From: Flavobacterium sp.
GTDB lineage: Bacteria; Bacteroidota; Bacteroidia; Flavobacteriales; Flavobacteriaceae
Length of the DNA stretch: 64,000 bases
Reading direction: 5' to 3'
NCBI GenBank assembly: GCA_018401995.1
Contig: JAGYJR010000002.1
Span: 1 to 64,000, forward strand
Part shown: positions 27,007 to 36,541 of the stretch, piece after piece
How positions within the stretch are numbered: position 1 is the first letter of the stretch
Layout: each line of letters starts with the position of its first letter
Made by a program: the position numbers and the translations under genes
The notes under the pieces: model-generated
The model's database searches: none
The model's input: the letters and a program-made list of their open reading frames with translations, nothing else
Told to the model about the DNA's origin: nothing

Positions 27007-27014
27007 TAATTTTG
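27007..27014 (+). promoter_or_regulatory. Candidate -7 box of the pckA promoter
   Basis: Reads TAATTTTG followed by CA (TAnnTTTG), 36 nt before the pckA ATG. Confidence 0.5.
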
Positions 27015-27050
27015 CACTTTATAATTCAAACAACATAACTTATTAATTGT

Positions 27051-28676
27051 ATGGATAATTTCACTCAAAAGGCGAATGCAATTTCGCTAGAGAAATATGG
27101 TATTAAAAACGTAACTGATATTGTTTACAATCCTTCTTACGAAGATTTATATAGTGAAGAATTAAACCCAAATTTACAAGGATTCGAAAGAGGACAAGTT
27201 TCAGAACTTGGTGCTGTAAACGTTATGACAGGTGAATTTACAGGTCGTTCTCCTAAAGACAAATACATTGTAAAAGATAGCGTAACTGAAAACACTATTT
27301 GGTGGAATTCAGACAAAGCGGCTAATGATAACAAACCAATTTCACAAGATACTTGGAATGCTTTAAAAGAAACCACAGTTAGCCAACTTTCAGGGAAAAG
27401 ATTATTTGTAGTTGATGCTTTTTGTGGTGCCAATGAAAACACGCGTTTAAAAGTGCGTTTTATTATGGAAGTGGCGTGGCAAGCACATTTTGTAAAAAAT
27501 ATGTTTATTCGTCCAACAGCTGAGGAATTGGCAAACTTTGGTGAGCCTGATTTCGTAGTGATGAACGGTTCAAAAACAAGTTTCAAAGATTACGCCGCTC
27601 ACGGATTAAATTCTGAGGTGTATGTTGCGTTCAACTTAACTGAAAAAGTTCAATTAATTGGAGGAACTTGGTACGGTGGAGAAATGAAAAAAGGATTGTT
27701 CTCAATGATGAACTACTACTTACCATTACAAGGAATTGCTTCTATGCACTGTTCGGCTAACAAAGGAAAAGATGGCGATGTTGCTGTTTTCTTCGGATTA
27801 TCTGGAACTGGAAAAACTACTTTATCAACGGATCCAAAACGTGAATTAATTGGAGACGATGAGCACGGATGGGATAATGATGGTGTTTTCAACTTCGAAG
27901 GTGGATGTTATGCAAAAACAATAGACTTAAGTAAAGAAAACGAACCAGATATCTATGGTGCTATCAAAAAAGATGCACTATTAGAAAACGTAACAGTTGA
28001 TGCTAACGGAAAAATTGATTTTAAAGATGGTTCAGTTACACAAAACACACGTGTTTCTTACCCAATTTACCATATTGACAATATTGTAAGACCGGTTTCT
28101 AAAGCAGGTCATGCTAATAAAGTTATTTTCTTAACGGCAGATGCATTTGGAGTAATGCCTCCAGTTTCTAAATTAACTCCAGAGCAAACTAAATATTACT
28201 TCTTATCTGGATTTACTGCTAAATTAGCAGGAACTGAAAGAGGAGTAACGCAACCAGAACCAACATTCTCGGCTTGTTTTGGGAAAGCATTCTTATCTTT
28301 ACATCCTACCAAATACGGAGAAGAATTGGTTAAGAAAATGGAAGAACATAAGGCTACTGCTTACATGGTAAATACAGGTTGGAATGGAACAGGAAAACGT
28401 ATTTCAATTAAAGATACAAGAGCAATTATCGATGCTATTTTAGATGGTTCTATTGAAAATGCGGATACGAAAATGATTCCAGTATTTAATTTTGTAGTTC
28501 CTACTTCTTTAAATCATGTAAATCCAGCTATTTTAGATCCTAGAGACACTTATGCAGATGCTGCTGAATGGCAAACAAAAGCAGAAGATTTAGCTTCTAG
28601 ATTCATTAAAAACTTTGTTCAGTATACTGATAATGAAGAAGGTAAATCATTGGTGGCAGCTGGTCCTCAATTGTAA
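27051..28676 (+). CDS. pckA: Phosphoenolpyruvate carboxykinase (ATP)
   Basis: Converts oxaloacetate plus ATP to PEP, CO2 and ADP: the entry step of gluconeogenesis, and in Bacteroidetes also usable for CO2 fixation. The 541-residue protein has the conserved [14 protein letters not shown] (about 59-72), MHCSANKG, the P-loop [11 protein letters not shown] (about 251-261), the metal/substrate segment GDDEHGWD, and [13 protein letters not shown]. These are the ATP-type (bacterial/plant) signatures, not the GTP-type. Monocistronic, with its own -7 box and terminator. Confidence 0.97.
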   Translation: MDNFTQKANAISLEKYGIKNVTDIVYNPSYEDLYSEELNPNLQGFERGQVSELGAVNVMTGEFTGRSPKDKYIVKDSVTENTIWWNSDKAANDNKPISQDTWNALKETTVSQLSGKRLFVVDAFCGANENTRLKVRFIMEVAWQAHFVKNMFIRPTAEELANFGEPDFVVMNGSKTSFKDYAAHGLNSEVYVAFNLTEKVQLIGGTWYGGEMKKGLFSMMNYYLPLQGIASMHCSANKGKDGDVAVFFGLSGTGKTTLSTDPKRELIGDDEHGWDNDGVFNFEGGCYAKTIDLSKENEPDIYGAIKKDALLENVTVDANGKIDFKDGSVTQNTRVSYPIYHIDNIVRPVSKAGHANKVIFLTADAFGVMPPVSKLTPEQTKYYFLSGFTAKLAGTERGVTQPEPTFSACFGKAFLSLHPTKYGEELVKKMEEHKATAYMVNTGWNGTGKRISIKDTRAIIDAILDGSIENADTKMIPVFNFVVPTSLNHVNPAILDPRDTYADAAEWQTKAEDLASRFIKNFVQYTDNEEGKSLVAAGPQL

Positions 28677-28693
28677 TAAAATTATTTAATATA

Positions 28694-28722
28694 GAAAAGT
28701 CCCGAATTTCGGGACTTTTTTT
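28694..28722 (+). terminator. Intrinsic terminator after pckA
   Basis: Inverted repeat AAAAGTCCCG/CGGGACTTTT with a T run, 18 nt past the stop codon. Confidence 0.88.
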
Positions 28723-28740
28723 ATTGGAATAAAGCAATAA

Positions 28741-28770
28741 AAAAACCAAACTCTTTTGGAATTTGGTTTT
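28741..28770 (-). terminator. Terminator of the hemD transcript
   Basis: Inverted repeat AAAACCAAA/TTTGGTTTT (about 28742-28750 with 28762-28770) located 21 nt past the hemD stop. On the minus strand it ends in T-rich sequence. Confidence 0.7.
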
Positions 28771-28790
28771 ATATATTGGTATGTATTAGT

Positions 28791-29549
28791 TTATTTTCCT
28801 TTGTTAACTTCGGCTACATATTTTTCTAAAGCACCTGTCATAGAAGGTGTTTCAGGTGTTGGAGCCATAATGTCTACACGTAAACCGCTATCAATAGCCT
28901 CTTTTTTTGTAGTAGCTCCAAAAACAGCAATTCTAGTGTTGTTTTGCTGGAAATCAGGGAAATTTTTAAATAAAGATTTAATTCCAGTTGGACTAAAAAA
29001 CGCTAAAATATCATAATAAACGTCTTTTAAGTCAGACAAATCACTCATTACCGTTCTGTAAAACACGCCTTGAGTCCATTCTACTTTTAAACTATCTAGC
29101 GTTTGAGGGATATCTGTATTTAATTGGTCAGTATTAGGTAGCAAAAACTTTTCGTCTTTGTATTTTTTGATTAGTGGCGCCAAATCAATGAATTCTTTCT
29201 GGCCAACATAAATTTTACGTTTTCTGTAAACTACATAACGCTGTAAATAAAAAGCAACGGCTTCTGATTGACAAAAATATTTTAAGTCTTCAGGGATTTT
29301 ATAACGCATTTCTTCAGCTACTCTAAAAAAATGATCCACTGCATTTCTACTAGTCAAAATAATAGCAGTGAATTTACTTAAATCAATTTTTTGAGCTCGA
29401 ACTTCTTTAGCGCTAACACCTTCAACGTGTATAAATGGTCTAAAGTCTACTTTTACTTTAAGCTTGTTTTGAAGCTCGAAGTAAGGGGAATTTTCAACTT
29501 TAGGCTCTGGTTGTGAAACCAATATTGTTTTCACTTTCAAATTTGACAT
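28791..29549 (-). CDS. hemD: Uroporphyrinogen-III synthase
   Basis: Cyclises hydroxymethylbilane to uroporphyrinogen III in haem/corrin synthesis. The 252-residue protein has the two-domain HemD layout with weakly conserved but recognisable segments: ILVSQPEP at the N-terminus, ILTSRNAVDHFFRV (about 84-97), YDILAFFSPTGIKSLF (about 178-193) and AVFGATTKKEAIDSGLRV (about 208-225). HemD sequences diverge strongly, so the call rests on the pattern of these blocks. It lies 10 nt downstream of the DUF4271 gene and also has a possible own -7 box. Confidence 0.85.
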   Translation of the reverse strand: MSNLKVKTILVSQPEPKVENSPYFELQNKLKVKVDFRPFIHVEGVSAKEVRAQKIDLSKFTAIILTSRNAVDHFFRVAEEMRYKIPEDLKYFCQSEAVAFYLQRYVVYRKRKIYVGQKEFIDLAPLIKKYKDEKFLLPNTDQLNTDIPQTLDSLKVEWTQGVFYRTVMSDLSDLKDVYYDILAFFSPTGIKSLFKNFPDFQQNNTRIAVFGATTKKEAIDSGLRVDIMAPTPETPSMTGALEKYVAEVNKGK

Positions 29550-29559
29550 ACGACTTGAT

Positions 29560-30225
29560 CTAATTTTTTGTAATCCAATAATACATAAAATAGTAAGGTG
29601 CTATTTCAAGTGTGCAAAGATATAAAATAAAATAAAACAATTTGCGTATCACGAGATTTTGATAAATTTTAATCGCAATTATGTAGGTTAATGCATTAAA
29701 TACTACTAATAGAGAGGTTAAAATTATAAAAATCCAATCAGATTGTAGTGTATTATAATACAAAATCAGATTTATTGGTAACAAAATAAAGCCCAAATAG
29801 GTTCGATAACTTACTTTTAGTAGATTAAATTGCTCAATAAACTCTTCAAATTGAAAGGTGGTCGCAATTATTTTTTCTATCAGGTATTTTGATAATATAA
29901 ATACACCTAAAAACGTTATAATTTGAATATAAACAATTCCGTCATTTTTTTCTTTAATTCCTAATTGGTTTAGTAGAAGTAAAATAAAGAACGATAAAGA
30001 CAAAAGCTGTACTACAAACATAGAAATGGTAAAACCGCTCAGCATATTACTACGATCCTTGTATATTTTCGTGAACTTATCAGAAATAGCTAAACGGATA
30101 AACTCATAAAAACGGGTTGCAAACACATTTCTATTTACAGCAATAATTACAAATGCCATAATAAAAAGTAGCGTAGCCCAATCGGTATAAGTAATAATGC
30201 GTTCTTGAAATGTTATCGGATTCAT
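29560..30225 (-). CDS. DUF4271 integral membrane protein
   Basis: A 221-residue protein with about six membrane helices, matching DUF4271 of Bacteroidetes, which is typically next to hemD as here. Recognisable segments are YTDWATLLFIMAFVIIAVNR near the N-terminus and LIEKIIATTFQFEEFIEQF in the middle. Function unknown; the stable linkage to hemD suggests a haem-related or envelope role (inference). The candidate -7 box at 30231-30238 is so close that the mRNA would be essentially leaderless. Confidence 0.8.
   Translation of the reverse strand: MNPITFQERIITYTDWATLLFIMAFVIIAVNRNVFATRFYEFIRLAISDKFTKIYKDRSNMLSGFTISMFVVQLLSLSFFILLLLNQLGIKEKNDGIVYIQIITFLGVFILSKYLIEKIIATTFQFEEFIEQFNLLKVSYRTYLGFILLPINLILYYNTLQSDWIFIILTSLLVVFNALTYIIAIKIYQNLVIRKLFYFILYLCTLEIAPYYFMYYWITKN
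29615..29622 (-). promoter_or_regulatory. Candidate internal -7 box for hemD
   Basis: Reads TATCTTTG on the minus strand, inside the 3' end of the DUF4271 gene, with a leader of about 60 nt to hemD. Confidence 0.4.
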
Positions 30226-30230
30226 CGGTT

Positions 30231-30238
30231 CAAAATTA
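30231..30238 (-). promoter_or_regulatory. Candidate -7 box of the DUF4271-hemD unit
   Basis: Reads TAATTTTG on the minus strand. Its last base is 6 nt from the ATG of the DUF4271 gene, so transcription would begin at or next to the start codon. Confidence 0.45.
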
Positions 30239-30299
30239 CAAAAAATAGTATCATTTTGATTATTATAAATTTATTAAGAGATATAGAGAAGAAATGCTT

Positions 30300-30307
30300 T
30301 ATTTTTG
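30300..30307 (+). promoter_or_regulatory. Candidate -7 box of the polyprenol mannosyltransferase operon
   Basis: Reads TATTTTTG followed by TGC. It overlaps the upstream in-frame start at 30305, so the ATG at 30329 is favoured. Confidence 0.5.
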
Positions 30308-30328
30308 TGCAGTAATTCAAATGAAAAT

Positions 30329-31051
30329 ATGTCTAAAAGCATAGTTGTAATTCCAACTTATAATGAAATTGAAAACATTGAAAGCATAATTCATGCGGTG
30401 TTTTCTCTTTATAAACCTTTTCATATATTGGTAGTAGATGATAATTCTCCTGATGGAACTTATCATAAAGTTGTGGAATTGCAAGAGAAATATCCAAGCC
30501 AACTTTTTATTGAACTTCGTGCAAAGAAGTCGGGTTTAGGGACGGCTTATGTTCATGGTTTTAAATGGGCATTGGCTAATAATTACGATTACATTTTTGA
30601 AATGGATGCCGATTTTTCTCATAATCCATTGGATTTAATTCGATTGCAAGAAGCTTGTGAGAATGGTGCAGATTTGGCAATTGGGTCTCGTTATTCCAAT
30701 GGTGTCAATGTTGTGAATTGGCCTTTAAGCAGGGTTTTACTTTCTTATTTTGCCTCAGTTTATGTTAGAATAATCACTGGCATGAAAATTGCCGATGCAA
30801 CAGCGGGTTTCAAGTGCTACAAACGACAAGTTTTAGAAGCCATCAACCTCGACAAAATAAAATTTGTGGGTTATGCGTTTCAAATTGAAATGAAATACCG
30901 TGTTTTTGTCAAAAAATTTAAAATAGTTGAAGTGCCAATTATTTTTACCGATAGAACTAAAGGTCAATCCAAAATGAGTGGATCAATCATTCGCGAAGCT
31001 GTAATTGGAGTAATTTTACTAAGAATAAAAAATATATTTAAAACATTATAA
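30329..31051 (+). CDS. Polyprenol monophosphomannose synthase (GT2)
   Basis: Transfers mannose (or a related sugar) from a nucleotide donor to polyprenyl phosphate on the cytoplasmic face of the membrane. The 240-residue GT-A glycosyltransferase has IPTYNEIENIESII (about 8-21), DDNSPDGT, the metal-binding EMDADFSHNP (DxD-like, about 91-100), the SRYSNG segment and FTDRTKGQSKMS near the end. There is no C-terminal membrane domain, as in soluble Dpm1-type enzymes. It is translationally coupled to dihydroorotase by a 1-nt stop/start overlap. Confidence 0.9.
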   Translation: MSKSIVVIPTYNEIENIESIIHAVFSLYKPFHILVVDDNSPDGTYHKVVELQEKYPSQLFIELRAKKSGLGTAYVHGFKWALANNYDYIFEMDADFSHNPLDLIRLQEACENGADLAIGSRYSNGVNVVNWPLSRVLLSYFASVYVRIITGMKIADATAGFKCYKRQVLEAINLDKIKFVGYAFQIEMKYRVFVKKFKIVEVPIIFTDRTKGQSKMSGSIIREAVIGVILLRIKNIFKTL

Positions 31052-32394
31052 TGAGTACGTTTTTAATTAAGAATGCCAAAATAGTCAACGAAGGCAATGT
31101 GTTTGAAGGAGATGTCATGATAGAAAATGACATCATTAAAGAGATTGGTGATAAAATAAGTGTAAAATCTTCAGACTGTATAATTATTGATGCTGAAGGA
31201 AATTATCTATTGCCAGGTGCTATTGATGATCAAGTACATTTTAGAGAGCCTGGATTAACGCATAAAGGAACTATCGAATCTGAAAGTAGAGCTGCTATTG
31301 CTGGCGGAATCACATCTTTTATTGAACAACCCAATACTGTTCCAAATGCAATTACTCAAGAACTTTTAGAAGATAAATACAAAATTGCTGCTCAAACATC
31401 GTATGCGAATTATTCCTTTATGATGGGAGGTACCAATGATAACTTGGAAGAGATTTTAAAAACCAATCCAAGAAATGTTGCAGGATTAAAACTCTTTTTA
31501 GGTTCTTCAACTGGTGATATGTTAGTTGATAGTTCAGCTTCTTTAGAAAAGATTTTTTCAAGTACAAAATTATTAATAGCTGTTCATAGCGAAGACGAAA
31601 CCATTGTCAAAAACAATTTAGCAAAGTATAAAGAAATATACGGGGAAGATATTCCAGTAACCATGCATCCTGAAATTCGAAGTGTAGAAGCTTGTTATGT
31701 TTCTACAGAAAGAATTATTGCTTTAGCCAAGAAGACCGGTGCTAGACTTCATGTGTTTCATATTTCTACAGCTAAAGAATTGGACTTGTTTACCAATAAA
31801 ATTCCTTTAGAGCAAAAACAAATTACAGCAGAAGTTTGTATACATCATTTGTGGTTTACAGATGCCGATTATGAAACCAAAGGAAGCCTAATCAAATGGA
31901 ATCCAGCAGTTAAGACTGAAAAAGACAGAGATGCCTTGTGGGAAGCGTTATTGAATGATAAAATTGATGTTATTGCCACCGATCACGCACCACATACTTT
32001 AGAGGAAAAAACCAATAAATATTTGTCGTGTCCATCAGGCGGACCATTAGTGCAGCATGCTTTAGTAGCCATGTTTGAAGCACATTTGAAAGGTAAAATA
32101 TCAGTAGAAAAGATAGTAGAAAAAATGTGTCACAATCCAGCGAAAATTTTTCAAATTGAAAAACGCGGCTTTATTAAAGAAGGCTATTTTGCTGATTTAG
32201 TAATTGTTAATTCGCACCAACCTTGGACTGTAAAAAAAGAAAACATCTTATACCATTGCGGTTGGTCTCCATTTGAAGGTACAAATTTTAAATCAAGAGT
32301 TACTCATACTTTTGTGAATGGGAAATTAGTATATGAAAACGGAAAAGTAAAAGAGGTAAAAGCAGGTAAACGTTTATTGTTTGAAAGAGAATAA
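31051..32394 (+). CDS. pyrC: Dihydroorotase
   Basis: Cyclic amidohydrolase of de novo pyrimidine synthesis (carbamoyl-aspartate to dihydroorotate). The 447-residue class I type protein has the metal-binding DQVHFREPG (HxR-type, about 59-67), a LKLFLGSSTGDM segment with the candidate carbamylated Lys, His pairs in AVHSEDE and HVFHIST, and the catalytic Asp in ATDHAPHT (about 310-317). It could be confused with allantoinase or hydantoinase; the motif set and length fit the Bacteroidetes dihydroorotase. Coupled to the upstream GT2 gene. Confidence 0.9.
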   Translation: MSTFLIKNAKIVNEGNVFEGDVMIENDIIKEIGDKISVKSSDCIIIDAEGNYLLPGAIDDQVHFREPGLTHKGTIESESRAAIAGGITSFIEQPNTVPNAITQELLEDKYKIAAQTSYANYSFMMGGTNDNLEEILKTNPRNVAGLKLFLGSSTGDMLVDSSASLEKIFSSTKLLIAVHSEDETIVKNNLAKYKEIYGEDIPVTMHPEIRSVEACYVSTERIIALAKKTGARLHVFHISTAKELDLFTNKIPLEQKQITAEVCIHHLWFTDADYETKGSLIKWNPAVKTEKDRDALWEALLNDKIDVIATDHAPHTLEEKTNKYLSCPSGGPLVQHALVAMFEAHLKGKISVEKIVEKMCHNPAKIFQIEKRGFIKEGYFADLVIVNSHQPWTVKKENILYHCGWSPFEGTNFKSRVTHTFVNGKLVYENGKVKEVKAGKRLLFERE

Positions 32395-32395
32395 T

Positions 32396-32809
32396 ATGAA
32401 AAATATTTTTGGATTAGTGGTTGTACTATTTTTATTTTCTTGTTCCAATAAACCTGTTTCGGAACCAGATAAATTAATAAGTGAAGAAGTAATGGAGGAT
32501 ATTTTATTTGATTTATCCATTCTTCAAGCTACGCAGTCTTATATGCCAAATAAATTAAACGAAAAAAGTATAAATCCGGAAACGTTTATTTATGAAAAAT
32601 ATAAAATTGACAGCATAACGTATTATCAAAATAAATTGTATTACGCCGCAAATCCAAAAAAATATAAAAAAATTCATAAAGTGGTTACTGAGCGTTTTAA
32701 TAAATTAAAAATTGAAGCAGATTCATTATCCATGAAGGAGAAGGCCGAAAACAAAGGCAAACCAAAAGTAAAAAGAGAGATACTTTTAGATTTTCCTACA
32801 CAGGAATAA
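32396..32809 (+). CDS. DUF4296 lipoprotein
   Basis: A 137-residue predicted lipoprotein with lipobox VVLFLFSC (Cys16), then the DUF4296 region with LISEEVMEDILFDLSILQA (about 26-44), FIYEKYKIDSITYYQNKLYYA and a basic C-terminus. Function unknown; the helical fold with a regularly spaced tail is common in Flavobacteria. It starts 1 nt after the pyrC stop and ends 14 nt inside the convergent epimerase gene. The ATG at 32396 is preferred over the upstream TTG at 32381 because it gives a clean signal peptide. Confidence 0.82.
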   Translation: MKNIFGLVVVLFLFSCSNKPVSEPDKLISEEVMEDILFDLSILQATQSYMPNKLNEKSINPETFIYEKYKIDSITYYQNKLYYAANPKKYKKIHKVVTERFNKLKIEADSLSMKEKAENKGKPKVKREILLDFPTQE

Positions 32810-33776
32810 TGTATTGCTCTTTTTTTTCGAAAGTAAAATCAATTTTTTCAACAATTTTTTCATTGCTCATAGCAGTTGTGTCATGAGCAGATTGGGCAAG
32901 TATTTTGGTAAATTTCCTTTTGTTTCCAGTAAGTAAGGATAGTAACCAATCCATTCGCCAAGCAATTGCAGTGAGTGTTTTATTGGCATAAATATTGGGT
33001 TTTTTTGTTCCAAAAGTAGTAGCAATGAAAACTAAAAAGTGTTCAATGCTTAAATTTTCGCCTACAACAATAAATTTTTCGCCAGAAATTGAACTATTCA
33101 TTAAAGCCACCATGCTTTTCACTACATCATTTACACTTACTATAGAAATTGTCCCTTTAGTAAAAAATCGTTGTCCTCTTTTTACCGATTGAATAATGGT
33201 GTTGCTTCCTTGATTTGGAAAACCATAACCAAAAATCACTCCTGGATTTACAATTACAACTTCTAAACCTTCTTGAAGACCACGCCAGGCTTCCATTTCA
33301 GCACCATATTTGGTAATGGCGTAATCACTGTGTAATTCTTCTGGATTCCATTCCGTTTCTTCTGTAATAGTAGTTTCGTGTTCTTTTGGGTTTCCTAATG
33401 CTGCAATCGAACTTACATGACAAAGTTTTTTTACTCCAAAATCGATGCAACAATTCACCACGTTTGCAGTTCCTTCAATATTGATTTTTCTAAGTTGGTC
33501 TTCGTCACTTGGATCAAACGAAATTAAAGCAGCACAATGATAAACATAAGTGACATTTTCAAACGCATTTTCCAAAGAAGGAATATCCGTAATATCACCT
33601 TTTACCCAATTTATTTTATCAAAAAGAGCGGTTTGATTATGGAAAGAAAATACATTTTTAACCTTTTCAATTTGCTTTTCGGAACGAAATAAAGCTTTGA
33701 CTTCCTCATTTTCTTGAAGAAGTTGCACTAATAAATGCGAACCTACTAATCCTGTTGCTCCTGTAACTAAAATCAT
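32796..33776 (-). CDS. NAD-dependent epimerase/dehydratase family protein
   Basis: Extended short-chain dehydrogenase of 326 residues with the nucleotide-binding GATGLVGSHL (about 5-14), the VYHCAALISFDP segment, the catalytic YAITKYGAE (YxxxK, about 151-159) and VNPGVIFGYG. Flavonol-reductase/cinnamoyl-CoA-reductase-like members act on aldehydes, ketones or nucleotide sugars; the substrate is not indicated by context. Its 3' end overlaps the DUF4296 gene by 14 nt. Confidence 0.88.
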   Translation of the reverse strand: MILVTGATGLVGSHLLVQLLQENEEVKALFRSEKQIEKVKNVFSFHNQTALFDKINWVKGDITDIPSLENAFENVTYVYHCAALISFDPSDEDQLRKINIEGTANVVNCCIDFGVKKLCHVSSIAALGNPKEHETTITEETEWNPEELHSDYAITKYGAEMEAWRGLQEGLEVVIVNPGVIFGYGFPNQGSNTIIQSVKRGQRFFTKGTISIVSVNDVVKSMVALMNSSISGEKFIVVGENLSIEHFLVFIATTFGTKKPNIYANKTLTAIAWRMDWLLSLLTGNKRKFTKILAQSAHDTTAMSNEKIVEKIDFTFEKKEQYIIPV

Positions 33777-33810
33777 GTTGTAAAAATAGCAATTCTTTTA
33801 AAAACGGACT

Positions 33811-33846
33811 AACTTTTAAACCTTCAAACTTTTAAACTTTTAAACT
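33811..33846. repeat. Short-word spacer array upstream of tyrS
   Basis: Four near-identical CTTTTAAAC/CTTCAAAC words in tandem, ending just before the tyrS -7 box. A similar array (49163-49202) precedes the mrp -7 box. Confidence 0.65.
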
Positions 33847-33852
33847 AAAAAC

Positions 33853-33860
33853 TATCTTTG
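33853..33860 (+). promoter_or_regulatory. Candidate -7 box of the tyrS promoter
   Basis: Reads TATCTTTG followed by C (TAnnTTTG), 19 nt before the tyrS ATG. Confidence 0.5.
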
Positions 33861-33879
33861 CTCAAATTATTTAAGTATC

Positions 33880-35169
33880 ATGAAAAATTTTATTGAAGAA
33901 GTGACTTGGAGAGGAATGCTCCACGACGTAATGCCAGGCACCGAAGAACATTTGATGGAGCAGATGCGTGTGGCGTATGTGGGTATTGATCCAACCGCTG
34001 ATTCATTGCATATAGGACATTTGGTTGGGGTGATGTTGTTGAAGCATTTCCAATTGAGTGGTCATAAACCATTAGCGCTTGTAGGTGGAGCAACAGGAAT
34101 GATTGGTGATCCATCAGGAAAATCGAATGAAAGAAATTTATTAGACGAAGCTACTTTGCGTCACAATCAAGAAGCGATTAAAGGACAATTGGCTCGTTTT
34201 TTAGATTTTACTTCTGCGGAACCAAACGCAGCTGAATTGGTAAACAATTACGATTGGATGAAAGAATTCTCTTTCTTAGATTTCATTCGTGATGTGGGAA
34301 AACACATTACAGTGAATTACATGATGGCGAAAGATTCAGTAAAAAAACGTTTGACTGGAGAAACTTCAGAAGGAATGTCATTTACGGAGTTTACGTACCA
34401 ATTAGTTCAAGGTTACGACTTTTTACATTTATACCGTGCTAAAAAATGTACGTTACAAATGGGCGGAAGTGACCAATGGGGAAACATTACAACTGGAACC
34501 GAATTGGTTCGTAGAATTGAATCAGGAAAAGCGTATGCATTAACTTGTCCGTTGATTACAAAAGCGGATGGAACGAAATTTGGTAAATCAGAAGGAGGGA
34601 ATATTTGGTTGGATGCAGAAAGAACTTCGCCTTACAAATTCTACCAATATTGGTTAAATACTTCGGATGTTGATGCTGAAAAATACATTAAGATTTTCAC
34701 GTTCTTAGATAAAGAAACTATTGAAAAATTAATTGCTGAACACAACGAAGCGCCTCATTTAAGAGCGTTGCAAAAACGTTTAGCAGAAGAGATTACCGTA
34801 ATGGTTCACTCTGCAACAGATTTAGAAAATGCAATCGCAGCTTCAAATGCGTTCTTTAGCCCAACGATGGATGAGTTGAAAAAGTTAGATGAGAAAACCT
34901 TTTTAGAAGTCTTTGATGGTGTTCCTCAAGCGGAGGTTTCTATGGAAGATTTGAATGCAGGTTTGGATATGATTGCAGCATTAGCAGCAAAAACCAACTT
35001 CTTAGCTTCTAATAGCGATGCGCGTAGAGAATTGAAACAAAACTCAATTTCCTTAAACAAAGAGAAAGTGGGTGAAGATAAAATCATTACAAAAGAGGAT
35101 TTAATCAACAATCAATTCTTGTTATTGCAAAAAGGAAAGAAAAATTATTACGTGATAAAAATTGTTTAA
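33880..35169 (+). CDS. tyrS: Tyrosyl-tRNA synthetase
   Basis: Class I synthetase charging tRNA-Tyr. The 429-residue protein has the HIGH motif intact (about 44-47, [10 protein letters not shown]), the tyrosine-binding [11 protein letters not shown], the KMSKS equivalent KFGKS (about 232-236) and a C-terminal S4-like RNA-binding domain (about 360-429, ending [13 protein letters not shown]). This is the TyrRS type with the KFGKS loop. It begins a short leader after the word-repeat spacer. Confidence 0.97.
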   Translation: MKNFIEEVTWRGMLHDVMPGTEEHLMEQMRVAYVGIDPTADSLHIGHLVGVMLLKHFQLSGHKPLALVGGATGMIGDPSGKSNERNLLDEATLRHNQEAIKGQLARFLDFTSAEPNAAELVNNYDWMKEFSFLDFIRDVGKHITVNYMMAKDSVKKRLTGETSEGMSFTEFTYQLVQGYDFLHLYRAKKCTLQMGGSDQWGNITTGTELVRRIESGKAYALTCPLITKADGTKFGKSEGGNIWLDAERTSPYKFYQYWLNTSDVDAEKYIKIFTFLDKETIEKLIAEHNEAPHLRALQKRLAEEITVMVHSATDLENAIAASNAFFSPTMDELKKLDEKTFLEVFDGVPQAEVSMEDLNAGLDMIAALAAKTNFLASNSDARRELKQNSISLNKEKVGEDKIITKEDLINNQFLLLQKGKKNYYVIKIV

Positions 35170-35221
35170 TTGTTAAATTGTTTGGCTGTAGAATCGATTA
35201 AACAAATCAACAGTTCAACAC

Positions 35222-36202
35222 TTAAACAATCATCAGGTTACAACCACGAATATCAGAATGATCAAAACGTCCCAACACTTCGAAAGAATGGTTGGGATAT
35301 TTTTTTCCCAAATCTTGAGTAGCAATAAACGAACACGAATTGATATTGGCCAAATCAATCACATTAATTCCACCTGTTTTTCCTTCGGAAACGTAAGTTA
35401 ATGCATCTTCTGTATCGCGAATTAGAATTTGCATCCATGGTGGACATTCGAAAACACCATCACCTAAGGAATACGCTTGCGAAAGTAATTCGGTCATACC
35501 ATATTCGGAATGAATTTTAGAAACACCAAATCCGTTGCATAAAATTGTATGTAATTCTTCGCGAATCATTTCTTTACGTTTGCCTTTCATGCCGCCGGTT
35601 TCCATGATGATAGTGTTTTTTAATTGGAATTTCTGCTTCTCAATTAAATCCAACAAAGCATACGTAACGCCAATCAAAATCACATTTTGACCTGAATTGT
35701 CTAACTCAATTAGTTTCGAAATCAATTCATTATAGTTATTCAAATAAAATCCTGAATCTTCATGATTACTGCTTTGAATTAAATCTTCAACCATGTAAAT
35801 TAACGAGGAGCCTTCGCGCTCTAAATAGGATGGAAGCAAGGCTAAAACACAATAGTCTTCAATATTTCCGTAGAATTCTGAAAACCCTAAGCGGTAACTC
35901 ATTTCGTACCAACTCACATCAGTAACTAAATGTTTACTCGTTTGTATTCCCGTTGTGCCGCTACTAGTAAACGTTTTTTGAACAGGTTCATCAGTACTTA
36001 AAACTTCATGACTTTTAAAGAATTGAATCGGTAAAAAAGGAATTTCACTTACTGATTTCACATTGGTTTTATCTTTTTTTAAGAAGTTACAAAATTGTTG
36101 GTATACCAAATTAGTATCGTACTGATGACGAAATACCTTCAAAGTAATTTTTTCAAATTCTTTTTTGGAGCCAATTTGGAAGATGTCTTCTTGTGAAATC
36201 AT
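35222..36202 (-). CDS. LuxE/PaaK-family acyl-protein synthetase-like protein
   Basis: A 326-residue member of the ANL-like LuxE family, which activates fatty acids as acyl-adenylates/thioesters. Visible segments are FTSSGTTGIQTSKHL (the Ser/Thr/Gly-rich AMP-binding loop, about 79-93), METGGMKGKRKEM, SEYGMTELLSQAYSLGDG and the C-terminal IATQDLGKK...RFDHSDIRGCNLM. In Flavobacteria this family sits in varied contexts and has no assigned substrate. A -7 box at 36207-36214 would make the mRNA leaderless. Confidence 0.8.
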   Translation of the reverse strand: MISQEDIFQIGSKKEFEKITLKVFRHQYDTNLVYQQFCNFLKKDKTNVKSVSEIPFLPIQFFKSHEVLSTDEPVQKTFTSSGTTGIQTSKHLVTDVSWYEMSYRLGFSEFYGNIEDYCVLALLPSYLEREGSSLIYMVEDLIQSSNHEDSGFYLNNYNELISKLIELDNSGQNVILIGVTYALLDLIEKQKFQLKNTIIMETGGMKGKRKEMIREELHTILCNGFGVSKIHSEYGMTELLSQAYSLGDGVFECPPWMQILIRDTEDALTYVSEGKTGGINVIDLANINSCSFIATQDLGKKYPNHSFEVLGRFDHSDIRGCNLMIV

Positions 36203-36206
36203 GGTG

Positions 36207-36214
36207 CAAAAATA
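36207..36214 (-). promoter_or_regulatory. Candidate -7 box of the LuxE-like gene
   Basis: Reads TATTTTTG on the minus strand, ending 5 nt before the ATG at 36202, which implies a leaderless transcript. Confidence 0.45.
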
Positions 36215-36237
36215 GGAAACAAATTGGTCATAACTAA

Positions 36238-36265
36238 AAAAGCACCAACTTTCGTTGATGCTTTT
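36238..36265 (-). terminator. Terminator of the first T9SS cargo gene
   Basis: On the minus strand, GCATCAAC-GAAA-GTTGGTGC (one G.T pair) followed by six Ts: a GAAA-tetraloop hairpin. It is part of the duplicated module 36239-36541 / 38076-38378. Confidence 0.8.
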
Positions 36266-36541
36266 CTTTATTTGTCATTCTGAACTTGGTTCAGAATCTA
36301 ATTATTGAATAACTAATTTTCTTGTTGCAGTTTTACCTTCTTCAGTAACTTTTACAATGTAAATACCAGCATTTAAACCAGAAACGTTTACAGCGTTGTT
36401 GATTACGTTTGATTTTAAAACTTCTTTACCTAAAACATCAAATATTTGAACAGACATTGTTGCATTTGTATTTGAAGTTAAATATAATGTGTTTCCTTTT
36501 AAAGGATTTGGATACATGGTTAAGCCATCGATTGCGTTGAA
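36239..36541 (-). repeat. Duplicated 3' module, copy 1 (sorting domain plus terminator)
   Basis: 303 nt that align without gaps to 38076-38378 (offset 1,837) with about 10 substitutions. The first 150 nt, holding the terminator, a short interspersed hairpin and the last codons, are identical. Confidence 0.9.
36274..36299. repeat. Short hairpin repeat, copy 1
   Basis: Contains ATTCTGAAC-TTG-GTTCAGAAT, a perfect 9-bp stem (36277-36297). The same 26-nt word is at 38111-38136. I recall near-identical GTCATTCTGAAC...TTCAGAATCT words scattered through many Bacteroidetes genomes. Confidence 0.7.
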
